From the NCBI RefSeq assembly GCF_008364765.1, contig NZ_VTUY01000001.1:1526-65525 (forward strand): 64,000 bases of DNA. The letters are read 5' to 3'. Below are positions 35,104 to 43,734 of the stretch, piece by piece. The stretch is from Bacillus sp. CH30_1T. Its GTDB lineage: Bacteria; Bacillota; Bacilli; Bacillales; Bacillaceae_B. Below the pieces are notes generated by a model that was not told the DNA's origin, did no database searches, and saw only the letters and a list, made by a program, of their open reading frames with translations. A program made the translations under genes and the position numbers. The first letter of the stretch is position 1. Each line of letters begins with the position of its first letter.

Positions 35104-35298
35104 TCAATACAATTTTTTATTTTCTTTATTTAACCAAGGGGATTTTAACTTGCCTCTATTCTCAAAGTCCGTATAATGGATGATCTCAGAAAGGATCTTG
35201 CATCCATCTGCTTTGTCAAACTCTATTCTGGCTTCATCCTTATTCTCATACTCAAACATTTTGATCCTGTCCTGTAGAAAAAGTGTTAAAACCCACAC
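35104..35298 (-). CDS. Hypothetical small protein
   Basis: A 64-residue protein from a GTG at 35298, chosen because AGGGAGG lies 8 bp upstream; the frame is open to 35364 but without a site. It is acidic in the centre (YENKDEARIEFDKADG) and basic at the end (RGKLKSPWLNKENKK), with no membrane segment. No family recognised. It follows two very small ORFs on the same strand and ends in a terminator, so it may share their transcript. Confidence 0.5.
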   Translation of the reverse strand: MWVLTLFLQDRIKMFEYENKDEARIEFDKADGCKILSEIIHYTDFENRGKLKSPWLNKENKKLY

Positions 35299-35461
35299 AT
35301 CAATTCCCTCCCTGGAATGTAAGATAACTGGGTATATCACCCCGATTTTAAGTAAACGAAACAACGCTAATTGGAATAGTTATTTAGATGCCATGTTCTT
35401 TCAAAGGGAGACATAGATTTGCAGAAAATAAATGTTAACGACCGTTTTTGGAGGATTGAAT

Positions 35462-35557
35462 TTATTTTATAAACAGATTAAACGCGATTGTAATTAGCCA
35501 GCAAAGAGCAAGAGTAACAGTTAGATATGTACCAACATAAAGTAATATCTCCGCCAT
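35462..35557 (-). CDS. 31-residue single-pass membrane peptide
   Basis: ATG at 35557 is preceded by AGGAGGAGG at 7 bp, an excellent ribosome binding site. The 31 codons encode MAEILLYVGTYLTV, a further hydrophobic stretch with CWLITIAFNLF, and a final Lys: one membrane helix covering almost the whole peptide. It is too short for normal gene finding. It lies 60 bp downstream of another small ORF on the same strand behind a good promoter. It could be a small regulatory, toxic or immunity-type membrane peptide; the sequence does not say which. Confidence 0.55.
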   Translation of the reverse strand: MAEILLYVGTYLTVTLALCWLITIAFNLFIK

Positions 35558-35616
35558 GTTTCCTCCTCCTATCATTTTAACTTGAATATTTTTGAAGATG
35601 GATGTTATTCTTGCTG

Positions 35617-35694
35617 CTAAGTACAGATCCAACAATCAGTACTTTCTTTTGCTTCCAAATCGTTTTTCATCTGAATAAATTTAGAATATTTCAT
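35617..35694 (-). CDS. 25-residue peptide ending DCWICT
   Basis: ATG at 35694 follows GAGGAAGGGGG, a strong ribosome binding site. The peptide starts MKYSKFIQMKNDLEAKE, charged and without signal sequence, and ends ESTDCWICT with a CxxC pair at the very C-terminus. This charged-leader plus short Cys-containing tail is the shape of some modified or signalling peptides, but no processing enzyme is seen nearby. Real translation is plausible from the site and the promoter; function is unknown. Confidence 0.5.
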   Translation of the reverse strand: MKYSKFIQMKNDLEAKESTDCWICT

Positions 35695-35718
35695 CCCCCT
35701 TCCTCTTAAATCAATGCC

Positions 35719-35748
35719 ATTATAACAAGTGAGTTTTAAAAATTTGTC
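35719..35748 (-). promoter_or_regulatory. Promoter of the small-peptide transcript
   Basis: On the minus strand an extended -10 (TGTTATAAT, with TATAAT at 35719-35724) lies 25 bp before the 25-residue ORF. The -35 (GACAAA, 35743-35748, spacing 18) is weak, as is common with extended -10 promoters. Confidence 0.6.
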
Positions 35749-35879
35749 GAACGCTTGGAGCTTCACCAATTTGTAAAAAGAGTGTTAACTCCCCTTAATA
35801 AAAACGAATTTTTGACTTATAAATGAAAGACAAGTTACCCACCTTTTCTCTCCTATTTTTCTGGTTTATTAATTTGATT

Positions 35880-36202
35880 AATGAAAAGAGACTGGGACAA
35901 AACTAAAAATCACCAAATAAAGACGAACAATAGAAGTGTAGGTACTTCATACCGCTAATGATTTCCGTGCAAGACTTCGCTTTCCGCGGGTAGCCCGTGA
36001 GCCTCCTCGGCAAGCCTGCGGGGTCTCACATAAGCTACTCTTCCCGCAGGAGTCTTCGTCTTGCACTCCAATCAACCGCTGGAGACTGCTAAAATCAAAT
36101 GGACCCAAAATAAATAATAAACCCGAACCAATCTGCCTACTAGGAAGCGGGTTGGTTCGGGTTTTATAGACTAAAACTCTTTTGTCCCAGCCTCTTTTCA
36201 TT
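35880..36202. mobile_element. MITE-like element, copy 1 (323 bp)
   Basis: Terminal inverted repeats AATGAAAAGAGACTGGGACA... (35880-35902) and its complement at 36180-36202 have one mismatch over 23 bp. The interior carries GC-rich complementary blocks (CTTTCCGCGGGTAGCCCGTG, CTGCGGGGTCTCAC, TTCCCGCAGGAGTCTTCG) able to fold into a long structured RNA, and a terminator-like pair around AACCCGAACC and GGTTCGGGTT. No transposase is encoded; a minus-strand 84-codon frame across it is almost certainly spurious. Copies 2 and 3 are at 46623 and 57414. Confidence 0.75.
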
Positions 36203-36206
36203 TCAA

Positions 36207-36569
36207 TTATTTGGTCCTAAATTTCATCCATTCATGAAAAGTAGCTATCAATCCAATAAATAGGCAATATCCAACAAATGTATACAGGTGATTCCAGTGA
36301 TCGGCATGAACAAACATCCCCATAGTCTCTGCCATTTTCTCCATAGCCGCCATAGCTACACTGATGCATAAAACGAACAATCCTTTTAGCCAGCCTTTTA
36401 ATCTTTGTAAGATTATTAGCAGAATCATCATGGTGATGGGAAGAACAGCCAATGTGAATAAAATATTAATGGAAAAAATAGATGGTAGCGGACGTAACGG
36501 AAAGGAATAAAAATGATTTCCAATGAAATAAAGATCTAAATAGGTTCCTAATAACGAGGCCAATAGCAT
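36207..36569 (-). CDS. CBO0543 family membrane protein (second copy)
   Basis: A 120-residue, four-helix protein of the same family as the gene at 34379; the motif here is GTYLDLYFIGNHFYSFPLRP followed by LPSIFSINILFTL. I chose the ATG at 36569, just past the stop of the upstream DUF2515 gene (36586); the frame runs further back inside that gene. AGAGGG lies 12 bp upstream. Probably cotranscribed with the DUF2515 gene. The MITE-like element starts 5 bp after the stop. Confidence 0.7.
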   Translation of the reverse strand: MLLASLLGTYLDLYFIGNHFYSFPLRPLPSIFSINILFTLAVLPITMMILLIILQRLKGWLKGLFVLCISVAMAAMEKMAETMGMFVHADHWNHLYTFVGYCLFIGLIATFHEWMKFRTK

Positions 36570-36585
36570 CGCTGGTATATACCCT

Positions 36586-37719
36586 CTAATTCCAATTTGC
36601 AACTGCCTTTTTTGCGAGGGCTGCGAGCTCGAGTCTTTCAAGTGTTTTACAGTATGCATGTTGAATCTCCCCATTAATGACATCTTGTAAGTCTATGAAA
36701 TAATCGAATACGTGTAAGTCTTCATACCAGTCCCCTATCTCAGCATCTTCATGACTGACATTTTCCCAGGAGTTTTCAAGGGTAGGGGTATAGATTCGTC
36801 TTCCTCCTGGCCGCAGTTTGCACGATTTTAATTGAAATTGATATTTCTCGCCCGGCAGCCCTTCGTGGATATCGTTAAAAATATCCGGCCAATAATCCTT
36901 CCGTGATCCAGTATGCGGATGGCGATTCGCCCACAGTTCCGTGTAGGCAAGCACATCCTTGTTCATGAACAGGACATCATATAGCCTCTTCCCTAATAAA
37001 ATTCGTTCACGTAAAGATTCGAATTGGTTTAAAGTCTGGCCCTTCAAGTGGATCATTCCGTCCTTTTTGTATGGGAAAAGGATTTGATTGAAGGACAGCA
37101 GCTCCTGTAGCTTGAATTCGAGCTTATCAAAAACCTCTTGTTTATAACGCGGATTCTGAATCACCCTTTTTTCTAAATAGCTTTGTTCATTAATAATAAG
37201 GGCTGTTGTGAGAATGGATGGATGCGGCTCTCTCCAAAAGCAGCTCCAGACCGTTTCCACAAAGACAGAAATATTAAGGAAAGGAAATAGGAAAAATAAC
37301 GGTTTGTTCCTTCTCAGGCTTTCGCGGTAAATCAAAAATTGAGGGTAGGCATCTTGAAAAATAAGCCAATTCCCTCTTTCCAAAAAGTCAAAAAAAGATT
37401 GTTTTTCTCTGTCCGACAGTAACCTGGATAAAAGCTCCCCTTTTAAATCGGTCATATTCCAGCCGCCATTTCTGGAAACCATATGCCCTAAAAACGCCCA
37501 ATGAATTTCTGGATACTGCCGGTAAAAATCCAAATAGGCTTTTGTTCTTGTCACATTATTTATATTCCATTTCTTTGTCTCAAGCCTAATTTGTTCGAGG
37601 ATCTTCTTCTCTTCCTCTGATAAGTTGGCAGTTTTTTGGATTCTCATCCTATTCTTTAATTCTTTTTTTATCCAGCCAATTGGGGATTTCTCTTGTTTCT
37701 TTTGGAAAAAGATTGTCAT
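36586..37719 (-). CDS. DUF2515 family protein (YppC-like)
   Basis: A 377-residue protein of the DUF2515 family, known from Bacillus YppC; function not established. Recognisable segments are NVTRTKAYLDFYRQYPEIHW, HMVSRNGGWNMTDLKG, FLERGNWLIFQDAYPQFLIY, and in the C-terminal part GSRKDYWPDIFNDI. The start at 37719 has GGAGGAG close upstream; ATGs at 37746 and 37731 are possible alternatives. No membrane segment except a short hydrophobic patch PLFFLFPFLNISVF. Upstream gene of a two-gene unit with the CBO0543 paralogue. Confidence 0.8.
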   Translation of the reverse strand: MTIFFQKKQEKSPIGWIKKELKNRMRIQKTANLSEEEKKILEQIRLETKKWNINNVTRTKAYLDFYRQYPEIHWAFLGHMVSRNGGWNMTDLKGELLSRLLSDREKQSFFDFLERGNWLIFQDAYPQFLIYRESLRRNKPLFFLFPFLNISVFVETVWSCFWREPHPSILTTALIINEQSYLEKRVIQNPRYKQEVFDKLEFKLQELLSFNQILFPYKKDGMIHLKGQTLNQFESLRERILLGKRLYDVLFMNKDVLAYTELWANRHPHTGSRKDYWPDIFNDIHEGLPGEKYQFQLKSCKLRPGGRRIYTPTLENSWENVSHEDAEIGDWYEDLHVFDYFIDLQDVINGEIQHAYCKTLERLELAALAKKAVANWN

Positions 37720-38070
37720 CCTCTCCTCCATCAATTCTCTCTCCATATCTGTTTATTGTATAACTATTAAATTCCTCAATAACTTAGAAGTCCTTCACTA
37801 AATTAAATCTGCCTCTTTTCTGTCGTCGATTATAAATTTAAGTTGGATACCAACTAATTTCATTTCTTTCTCCAGAATATTGAACAAATCATAAAAAAAG
37901 GCACTCTTCTTGTTAAAGAAAAGTGCCCAATTGCCGTAGGACTTGATAATATTTAGACTGTTGACCCTGCTCACGTTTATTGAACTTTAAATCCTAGTAA
38001 CTAAATATAAAAGCTATCGATTAAAGATAAATATAAACTACAAAAACCGCCTTACACTAAGTTACTAATT
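37720..38070. other. Intergenic region with ligase terminator
   Basis: The only recognised feature is a minus-strand terminator at 37893-37928: GGCACT (37900-37905) with AGTGCC (37922-37927), extended by TTCTT/AAGAA pairing and followed by a T run. It most likely ends the acyl-CoA ligase transcript. No gene seen. Confidence 0.6.
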
Positions 38071-39615
38071 TCAATTGTTTCTCGATATAATCGGTTTTCT
38101 TAAAACTCGTCTTACTATTTTACCAGTAGAATTCTTCGGTAGTTCTTCTAAAAATTCTATGTTTTTTGGTATTTTATATTTTACTAAATGTTCTTTACAA
38201 TACATCAGGAGCTCTTCTTGTGAGAGATTGGATTTTTTTGCAACTACAAAAGCTTTTACCACTTCGCCAAATGTTTCGTCATGCTCCCCAATTACTACTG
38301 CTTCTACAATATCTGAATGTTTGTATAGGACTTCCTCAACCTCTCGTGGATACACGTTGTAACCACCGACAATTATCAGGTCTTTAATCCGGTCTACTAT
38401 GTAGAAATAGCCTTCATTATCCATTCTTGCTAAATCACCAGTATATAACCAGCCTCCACGTATAGCGATTTTCGTTTCATCCGGCATTTTATAATACCCT
38501 TTCATAACATTAGGTCCTTTAATGATAAGCTCGCCTATTTCTCCTACTGGAACCTCTTCTCCAAATTTGTTTACTACCTTACTTTCAACATTCATTATAG
38601 TAGTGCCAATAGAGCCTGCTTTTCTAGGTCGATGAAGTGGATTAAAACAAGTTACTGGTGATGCTTCTGATAGACCATATCCCTCAGATATTTTCACATT
38701 GAACTTTCCCTCAAATTTTTCCAATAATGAAAGTGGCATTGAAGCTCCTCCTGATACACAAAGGCGCATATTCTTAAAGTCCAATGGATTCCCTTTTTCA
38801 AAATGAAGTAAAAAATTGTACATAGTTGGAACTCCTGCAAAGACTGTAGCTCCATACTGATTTGATATTTGGAATACTTCTTGTGGATTAAATTTGGTTG
38901 ATATAAGGATGGTTGATCCGCATACTAACGAGGCATTAATGACAACGGTCAAACAGAAAACATGAAACATCGGGAGACACCCTATCACCTTATCATTCTT
39001 TGAATATTGCAAGAATGAAACTACATCACGTGCATTACTATATAAATTGTAATGAGTAAGCATGGCCCCCTTTGGCTTCCCGGTGGTACCAGAAGTGTAA
39101 AGAATAACAGCTGTATCGTCGTCATTAATTGAAATATCTGGGGACTCATTCAATCCAGCATCCAATACATCAAGAAACGTTTTCATTTTCAGTTCAAATG
39201 AGCTGACAGATAATCGTTCTTCGGATGTTGGGCACACAATGATGTTATTTACATAAGACAAGTTTTGTTCTATTTTCTTCAATAATGGAACGAGAGAATC
39301 GAGACAAATGATCGCTTTAACATCCCCATTTTGAATGATATAAGTAATCTCATCTGGAGTGAAATTTGGGTTTATGGGTATGACAGTTGCTCCTGCTTTT
39401 AATGCTCCGTACAATCCGATCATGAATTCTGGAGAATTCCCTAAAACTAAAGCTACATGGTCTCCTTTTTTCACACCCATTTGATTTAATCCACTAGCAA
39501 ACTCTGTAACTAACTCAAAATATTCCTTATATGACGTTTTTTCTCCCTGAAAAACGTAAGCAGAATGATCTCCACATAATCTTACTGTTTCTTTCAAAGC
39601 ACTAAGTAAATTCAT
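38071..39615 (-). CDS. Acyl-CoA ligase (long-chain fatty acid/aryl acid type)
   Basis: A 514-residue member of the AMP-forming acyl-CoA synthetase family. Core motifs: A3 AVILYTSGTTGKPKGAMLTH near residue 165, A5 GYGLSEASP, A7 YTGDLARMDNEGYF, A8 DRIKDLIIVGGYNVYPREVE and the A10 catalytic Lys in PKNSTGKIVRR. It activates a carboxylic acid to its CoA thioester through an acyl-adenylate. The start at 39615 lies behind TAGGGGG; the in-frame start at 39648 has no site. It is divergent from the sulfatase gene, and its promoter has the same 11-bp-period direct repeats as the sulfatase and cupin promoters, so it probably acts in the same pathway. Confidence 0.9.
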   Translation of the reverse strand: MNLLSALKETVRLCGDHSAYVFQGEKTSYKEYFELVTEFASGLNQMGVKKGDHVALVLGNSPEFMIGLYGALKAGATVIPINPNFTPDEITYIIQNGDVKAIICLDSLVPLLKKIEQNLSYVNNIIVCPTSEERLSVSSFELKMKTFLDVLDAGLNESPDISINDDDTAVILYTSGTTGKPKGAMLTHYNLYSNARDVVSFLQYSKNDKVIGCLPMFHVFCLTVVINASLVCGSTILISTKFNPQEVFQISNQYGATVFAGVPTMYNFLLHFEKGNPLDFKNMRLCVSGGASMPLSLLEKFEGKFNVKISEGYGLSEASPVTCFNPLHRPRKAGSIGTTIMNVESKVVNKFGEEVPVGEIGELIIKGPNVMKGYYKMPDETKIAIRGGWLYTGDLARMDNEGYFYIVDRIKDLIIVGGYNVYPREVEEVLYKHSDIVEAVVIGEHDETFGEVVKAFVVAKKSNLSQEELLMYCKEHLVKYKIPKNIEFLEELPKNSTGKIVRRVLRKPIISRNN

Positions 39616-39681
39616 ATATAATCCCCCTATAAATGATTTTCTCCTCACCCATATTACAAAAGATGAGCTTGACTAATTTTT

Positions 39682-39715
39682 ATTGTATTAGGGGATTATT
39701 ACTGATTTCTTACTA
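39682..39715 (-). promoter_or_regulatory. SARP-type promoter P3 of the acyl-CoA ligase gene
   Basis: On the minus strand TAGTAAGA (39715-39708) and CAGTAATA (39704-39697) start 11 bp apart; 9 bp later comes TACAAT (39687-39682) as -10. No good -35 is needed in this architecture, where the activator dimer replaces it. Confidence 0.7.
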
Positions 39716-39801
39716 AAAACCTTCCTTATTAAAATTCACTGATAAAGTTAGACATGCATTACAACAATATAATCAATTGAATTTTTAGAATAATAAAAAA
39801 T

Positions 39802-39835
39802 CAGTAAGAATCTAGTAAGATATGATTTCTAAAAT
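39802..39835 (+). promoter_or_regulatory. SARP-type promoter P1 of the sulfatase gene
   Basis: CAGTAAGA (39802-39809) and TAGTAAGA (39813-39820), 11-bp period, then 9 bp and TAAAAT (39830-39835), 36 bp before the start codon. Confidence 0.7.
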
Positions 39836-39871
39836 GAAATTACAAAATATTTCTTATTTTTAGGAGTGATC

Positions 39872-41992
39872 ATGATGAAACCTAATATTGTTTATATTGT
39901 ACTTGACGACATGGGCTATTCAGATTTAGGATGCTATGGATCTGAAATAAGCACTCCAAATCTTGATAGTTTGGCTCAAAATGGATTGAGCTATACCAAT
40001 TTCCATGTGACCCCTCTTTGTTCACCAACTAGAGCCAGTTTATTAACGGGGAGGAATAATCACTCGGTTGGTATGGGCCTGCTTTCTAATTTCGATCTTG
40101 GCCCGGAGGTACCAAGTTCCCGTGGAAAGATTAGTCCAGCAGCAGGAACAATAGCTGAGATTCTTAAAGAAAATGATTATAGTACATATGCAATCGGAAA
40201 ATGGCACTTAACCCCAATGTACGAAGAAACACCTGCTGGACCATTTGACAATTGGCCATTAGGTAAAGGTTTTGACCGGTATTATGGATTCTTAGAAGGC
40301 ATGACTGATCAATACACGCCAAGCTTGGTCTATGATAATCATTTTATTGAAGCATCAAAAACAGATGACTATCATCTTTCAGAAGACTTAGTCGATCATG
40401 GAATGAATTTTATCTCTGATCACGCATCCATTTTTCCTGATAAACCTTTCTTTCTTTATTTTGCATTTGGTGCCCAGCATTCCCCACACCAGGTTCCGCA
40501 AAAATATATTGATCAATATAAAGGAACATATTCAGCCGGATGGGACCAAATTAGGAAAGACAGACTTGCGAAACAAATACAATTAGGGATCTGTCCACCA
40601 GACACAACCCTTTCGGAACGCAATCCAGGAGTGAAAGATTGGGAAACTCTTACTTCGGATGAAAAACGGCTTTTCGAAAGATTTCAAGAGACATACGCTG
40701 GTTTTCTCACTCACACAGATGAACAGATTGGAAGATTGATTACCTTCCTAAAAACGATTGGAAAATTAGATAATACGATGATTGTATTTCTTTCAGATAA
40801 CGGTGCTAGTCAAGAGGGCGAGTTTAATGGAATTATTGAACAGACCTCATACTTTAACGGCATCCCAACCTCTTCTGAAAGTCTATTTGATCGTATTGAT
40901 GATATTGGCGGACCTGATTCACAGCCAAACTACCCGCGTGGTTGGGCACAAGTTAGTAATACCCCATTTAAGATGTATAAACAGACAACCTTTGATGGCG
41001 GTATCCATGTCCCCTTAATATTTCATTACCCACAAATCATTCAAGATTCTGGATCAATCCGTGAGCAATTTCACCATGTCATTGATGTAACTCCAACGGT
41101 TCTTGATATAGCAGGGATTCAAGTTCCTGAAGAAATTAAAGGTGTTAAGCAAATCCCGTTACATGGAACTAGTATGCAATATACCTTTGAAAATCCGAAA
41201 GTAAAAACGAAACGGGAAACTCAATATTTTTTAATGGGAGCCCAGCGTGCTATATGGCATGACGGATGGAAAGCTATCTCATTCCATACAAAAGGAACCC
41301 CATTTGAAGAAGATACATGGTGCTTATTTCATACAGAAGAAGATTTTTCTCAGAACCATGATCTTTCCACAGAGTTCCCTCAAAAGTTACTTGAGTTACA
41401 ACAAATATGGGAACGTGAGGCCGAAAAATATCATGCCCTTCCACTAATTGATAAAACGATTGAGCTGTTTGCATATGTTTCACCAGATGATAAAGTGCGA
41501 TCGCGAAATGAATTTACCTACTATCCTGGAATGGGCCATAATCTTGCTACTCCACCAATTTATAATCGATCCTATACCATAAAAGTGCCCATTGAGAGAC
41601 TTGAAACAGGAGAAGGCGTATTACTTGCACATGGAAATCAATACAGTGGTTATACTCTTTATATTCAAAATAACTATCTATTCTATGAATATAATTATGT
41701 TGGAAATGTTTACAAAATCCAATCATCTATTAAAGTACCTTCTGGGAAGTCCACAGTACAATTTAATTTTTTGAAAACTGGACTTCTACAAGGTATAGGC
41801 GAGCTATTCATTAATGATGAATCGGTCGGTGTAATAAAAATGGATAAGACATTACCTTTTATGATTGCTTTAGAAGGATTGGACGTAGGTAGGGATGCCT
41901 ATTTACCTGTTAGTGAAAGCTATGCAGATAAAGGAGACTTCGCTTTTTCAGGAAACATAGAAAAGATTCAATTTAGTATACAAAATGATTAA
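39872..41992 (+). CDS. Arylsulfatase-type sulfatase (C-type, formylglycine dependent)
   Basis: A roughly 706-residue sulfatase. The N-terminal metal site NIVYIVLDDMGYSDLGCYGS and the active-site signature LCSPTRASLLTGRN are intact; the Cys of CSPTR (about residue 50) must be converted to formylglycine. The GKWHLTP, FAFGAQHSPHQVP and IVFLSDNGASQ segments complete the S1 family core; about 200 C-terminal residues form an extra beta-rich region (IKVPIERLETGEGVLL onward). No signal peptide is seen, so it probably acts in the cytoplasm on an imported sulfate ester. No formylglycine-generating enzyme is in the window. AGGAG lies 5 and 8 bp before two adjacent ATGs. Cotranscription with the MFS gene behind it is likely. 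Confidence 0.9.
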   Translation: MMKPNIVYIVLDDMGYSDLGCYGSEISTPNLDSLAQNGLSYTNFHVTPLCSPTRASLLTGRNNHSVGMGLLSNFDLGPEVPSSRGKISPAAGTIAEILKENDYSTYAIGKWHLTPMYEETPAGPFDNWPLGKGFDRYYGFLEGMTDQYTPSLVYDNHFIEASKTDDYHLSEDLVDHGMNFISDHASIFPDKPFFLYFAFGAQHSPHQVPQKYIDQYKGTYSAGWDQIRKDRLAKQIQLGICPPDTTLSERNPGVKDWETLTSDEKRLFERFQETYAGFLTHTDEQIGRLITFLKTIGKLDNTMIVFLSDNGASQEGEFNGIIEQTSYFNGIPTSSESLFDRIDDIGGPDSQPNYPRGWAQVSNTPFKMYKQTTFDGGIHVPLIFHYPQIIQDSGSIREQFHHVIDVTPTVLDIAGIQVPEEIKGVKQIPLHGTSMQYTFENPKVKTKRETQYFLMGAQRAIWHDGWKAISFHTKGTPFEEDTWCLFHTEEDFSQNHDLSTEFPQKLLELQQIWEREAEKYHALPLIDKTIELFAYVSPDDKVRSRNEFTYYPGMGHNLATPPIYNRSYTIKVPIERLETGEGVLLAHGNQYSGYTLYIQNNYLFYEYNYVGNVYKIQSSIKVPSGKSTVQFNFLKTGLLQGIGELFINDESVGVIKMDKTLPFMIALEGLDVGRDAYLPVSESYADKGDFAFSGNIEKIQFSIQND

Positions 41993-42136
41993 CGTCTTAA
42001 TGACTTAACTGAGGTAATCTTTTGCTAGAACTTCTAAGGGCCACTATCGTTATTAATCAGCAGTTAATTCTTTGAGTATTTGTTGCAGGAAGCTTTAAGT
42101 AATCGGAAAAACACAAATAATGAGGAAGTGTTTTCT

Positions 42137-43399
42137 ATGAATCGCTGGATTATAATCGTTTTATTACTCTTTGCTACTATTATTAACTTTGCAGATAAAA
42201 ACGGGACAAGTGTTGCCTCGCTTCACATTATTGAGGATTTTAACCTTTCATACGTTCAATATGGTCTTTTAGGCAGTATTTTCTTTTGGTTCTTTGCTTT
42301 CTCAGGAATAATTGGTGGGGCATGGTCGGATAAAATTGGGACAAAAAAAATGATTGGAATTCTCCTTTTTGCTTGGACGATATTACAGTTCGGTACTTAT
42401 TTCATCATGAGTTTTCCTTTTCTCTTACTCTATCGATTATTATTAGGAGTTTTTGAAGGACCATTCGGCCCAGTAGCCATTAGTCATATTAGTAGATACT
42501 TCCCTCCATCATCACGTGCAATGGCCATATCGATTTGTAATGCTGGTGGGATAATTGGTGCCTTGATCATGACACCTGTATTAGTTCAATTAAACCAATC
42601 GTTTGGGTGGAGAATAACTTTTGTTCTACTTGGTGTAGTAAGCTTAATTTTGTTCCTATTTTGGTTGATTATGAAAGAAAAAGCTACTGAAAAAATCGAA
42701 TCGACTGAAAGCGAAGAAGAACTTGGTCCATTTGAATGGAAAGAATTTAAACAAATTTTATTATCTCCAACATTGATTTTTACGTTATTCGCACTATTTT
42801 CAAGTTTTTGGTTAGTAGTTTGGATCATGGTATGGTTACCAGCATACATGGTTAAAGTCGTCCACTTATCCGAGACAGAAATGGGTGTAGCGATTCTTAT
42901 AATAGGGATCATTAACATGATTGTGACGGTTAGCGCTTCTTCATGGTCTGATTTTTTATTTAAAAAATCGAACAATATTCGAAAATCACGTGTACTGTTT
43001 TCGGCTTCCCTTCAAATTATCAGTGCATTTCTACTATTTTCTTTAATTTTCACTCAGAACCCTGTACTGGTGATAGGTATTATAGGTTTGTCAATGGGAT
43101 TGACTACTACCCTTCTTAATGTTGGCCCAGTCATTATGATAAGCTTACTTCCTAAACGACGCGGACTGATGGTAAGCATAGGAACCAGCTTCCAGAATCT
43201 ATCAGGAATCATTGGTCCTCTCATTTGTGGTTTTCTTATACAGTCTGCCGGAAATAATGACTTACTTGGTTTCAATTATACCATTCTATGCACTGCATTC
43301 CTTTTAATGATTAGTGCATCTCTATTTTCAATTTTTGCAAGACCAGACACATCATTCTCACCAACGATAAAGATGGATATGCTTTCAGATGCAAAATAA
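42137..43399 (+). CDS. MFS transporter (anion:cation symporter-like)
   Basis: A 420-residue major facilitator with about 12 helices. IINFADKNGTSVASLHII in helix 1, the loop 2-3 motif GGAWSDKIGTKKMIG and RLLLGVFEGPFGPVAISHIS in helix 4 point to the ACS-type subfamily that moves organic anions. The start at 42137 follows GAGGAAG at 8 bp; the longer frame has no site. It lies 145 bp behind the sulfatase gene, and probably imports the sulfate ester or a related acid. A terminator follows it. Confidence 0.85.
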   Translation: MNRWIIIVLLLFATIINFADKNGTSVASLHIIEDFNLSYVQYGLLGSIFFWFFAFSGIIGGAWSDKIGTKKMIGILLFAWTILQFGTYFIMSFPFLLLYRLLLGVFEGPFGPVAISHISRYFPPSSRAMAISICNAGGIIGALIMTPVLVQLNQSFGWRITFVLLGVVSLILFLFWLIMKEKATEKIESTESEEELGPFEWKEFKQILLSPTLIFTLFALFSSFWLVVWIMVWLPAYMVKVVHLSETEMGVAILIIGIINMIVTVSASSWSDFLFKKSNNIRKSRVLFSASLQIISAFLLFSLIFTQNPVLVIGIIGLSMGLTTTLLNVGPVIMISLLPKRRGLMVSIGTSFQNLSGIIGPLICGFLIQSAGNNDLLGFNYTILCTAFLLMISASLFSIFARPDTSFSPTIKMDMLSDAK

Positions 43400-43734
43400 A
43401 AAAATCAACATTTCTTTATCGATTAGGATGAAGGAATTTGAATAGTTCTTCATGAAAAAATCACCCATTTCTAATGGAGTGATTTTTTCTAATTAATAGT
43501 TACACTCTAAAATCGAATAATAAATACCCCTCTCTTCACCCTAACTAGGTTCCAACAATCCAATTTCATCAAAATCGAATGAGACCTTGCTGAATAATCA
43601 GAAAAAAATTATAATTTAATATAATGCGTGTTTTTTCATCCTAAAGTCTCTCGCCTGATAAATGGATTACTTTAATTTATATAATCCTTTTAATCAGGTC
43701 AATTAGACTTGAATAGAAAGGAACTGCAAAATAA
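43400..43734. other. Intergenic region with MFS terminator
   Basis: GAAAAAATCA (43454-43463) pairs with TGATTTTTTC (43480-43489), giving a terminator after the MFS gene. The remainder before the SARP-type gene shows no GTAAGA repeat and no other gene. Confidence 0.7.
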
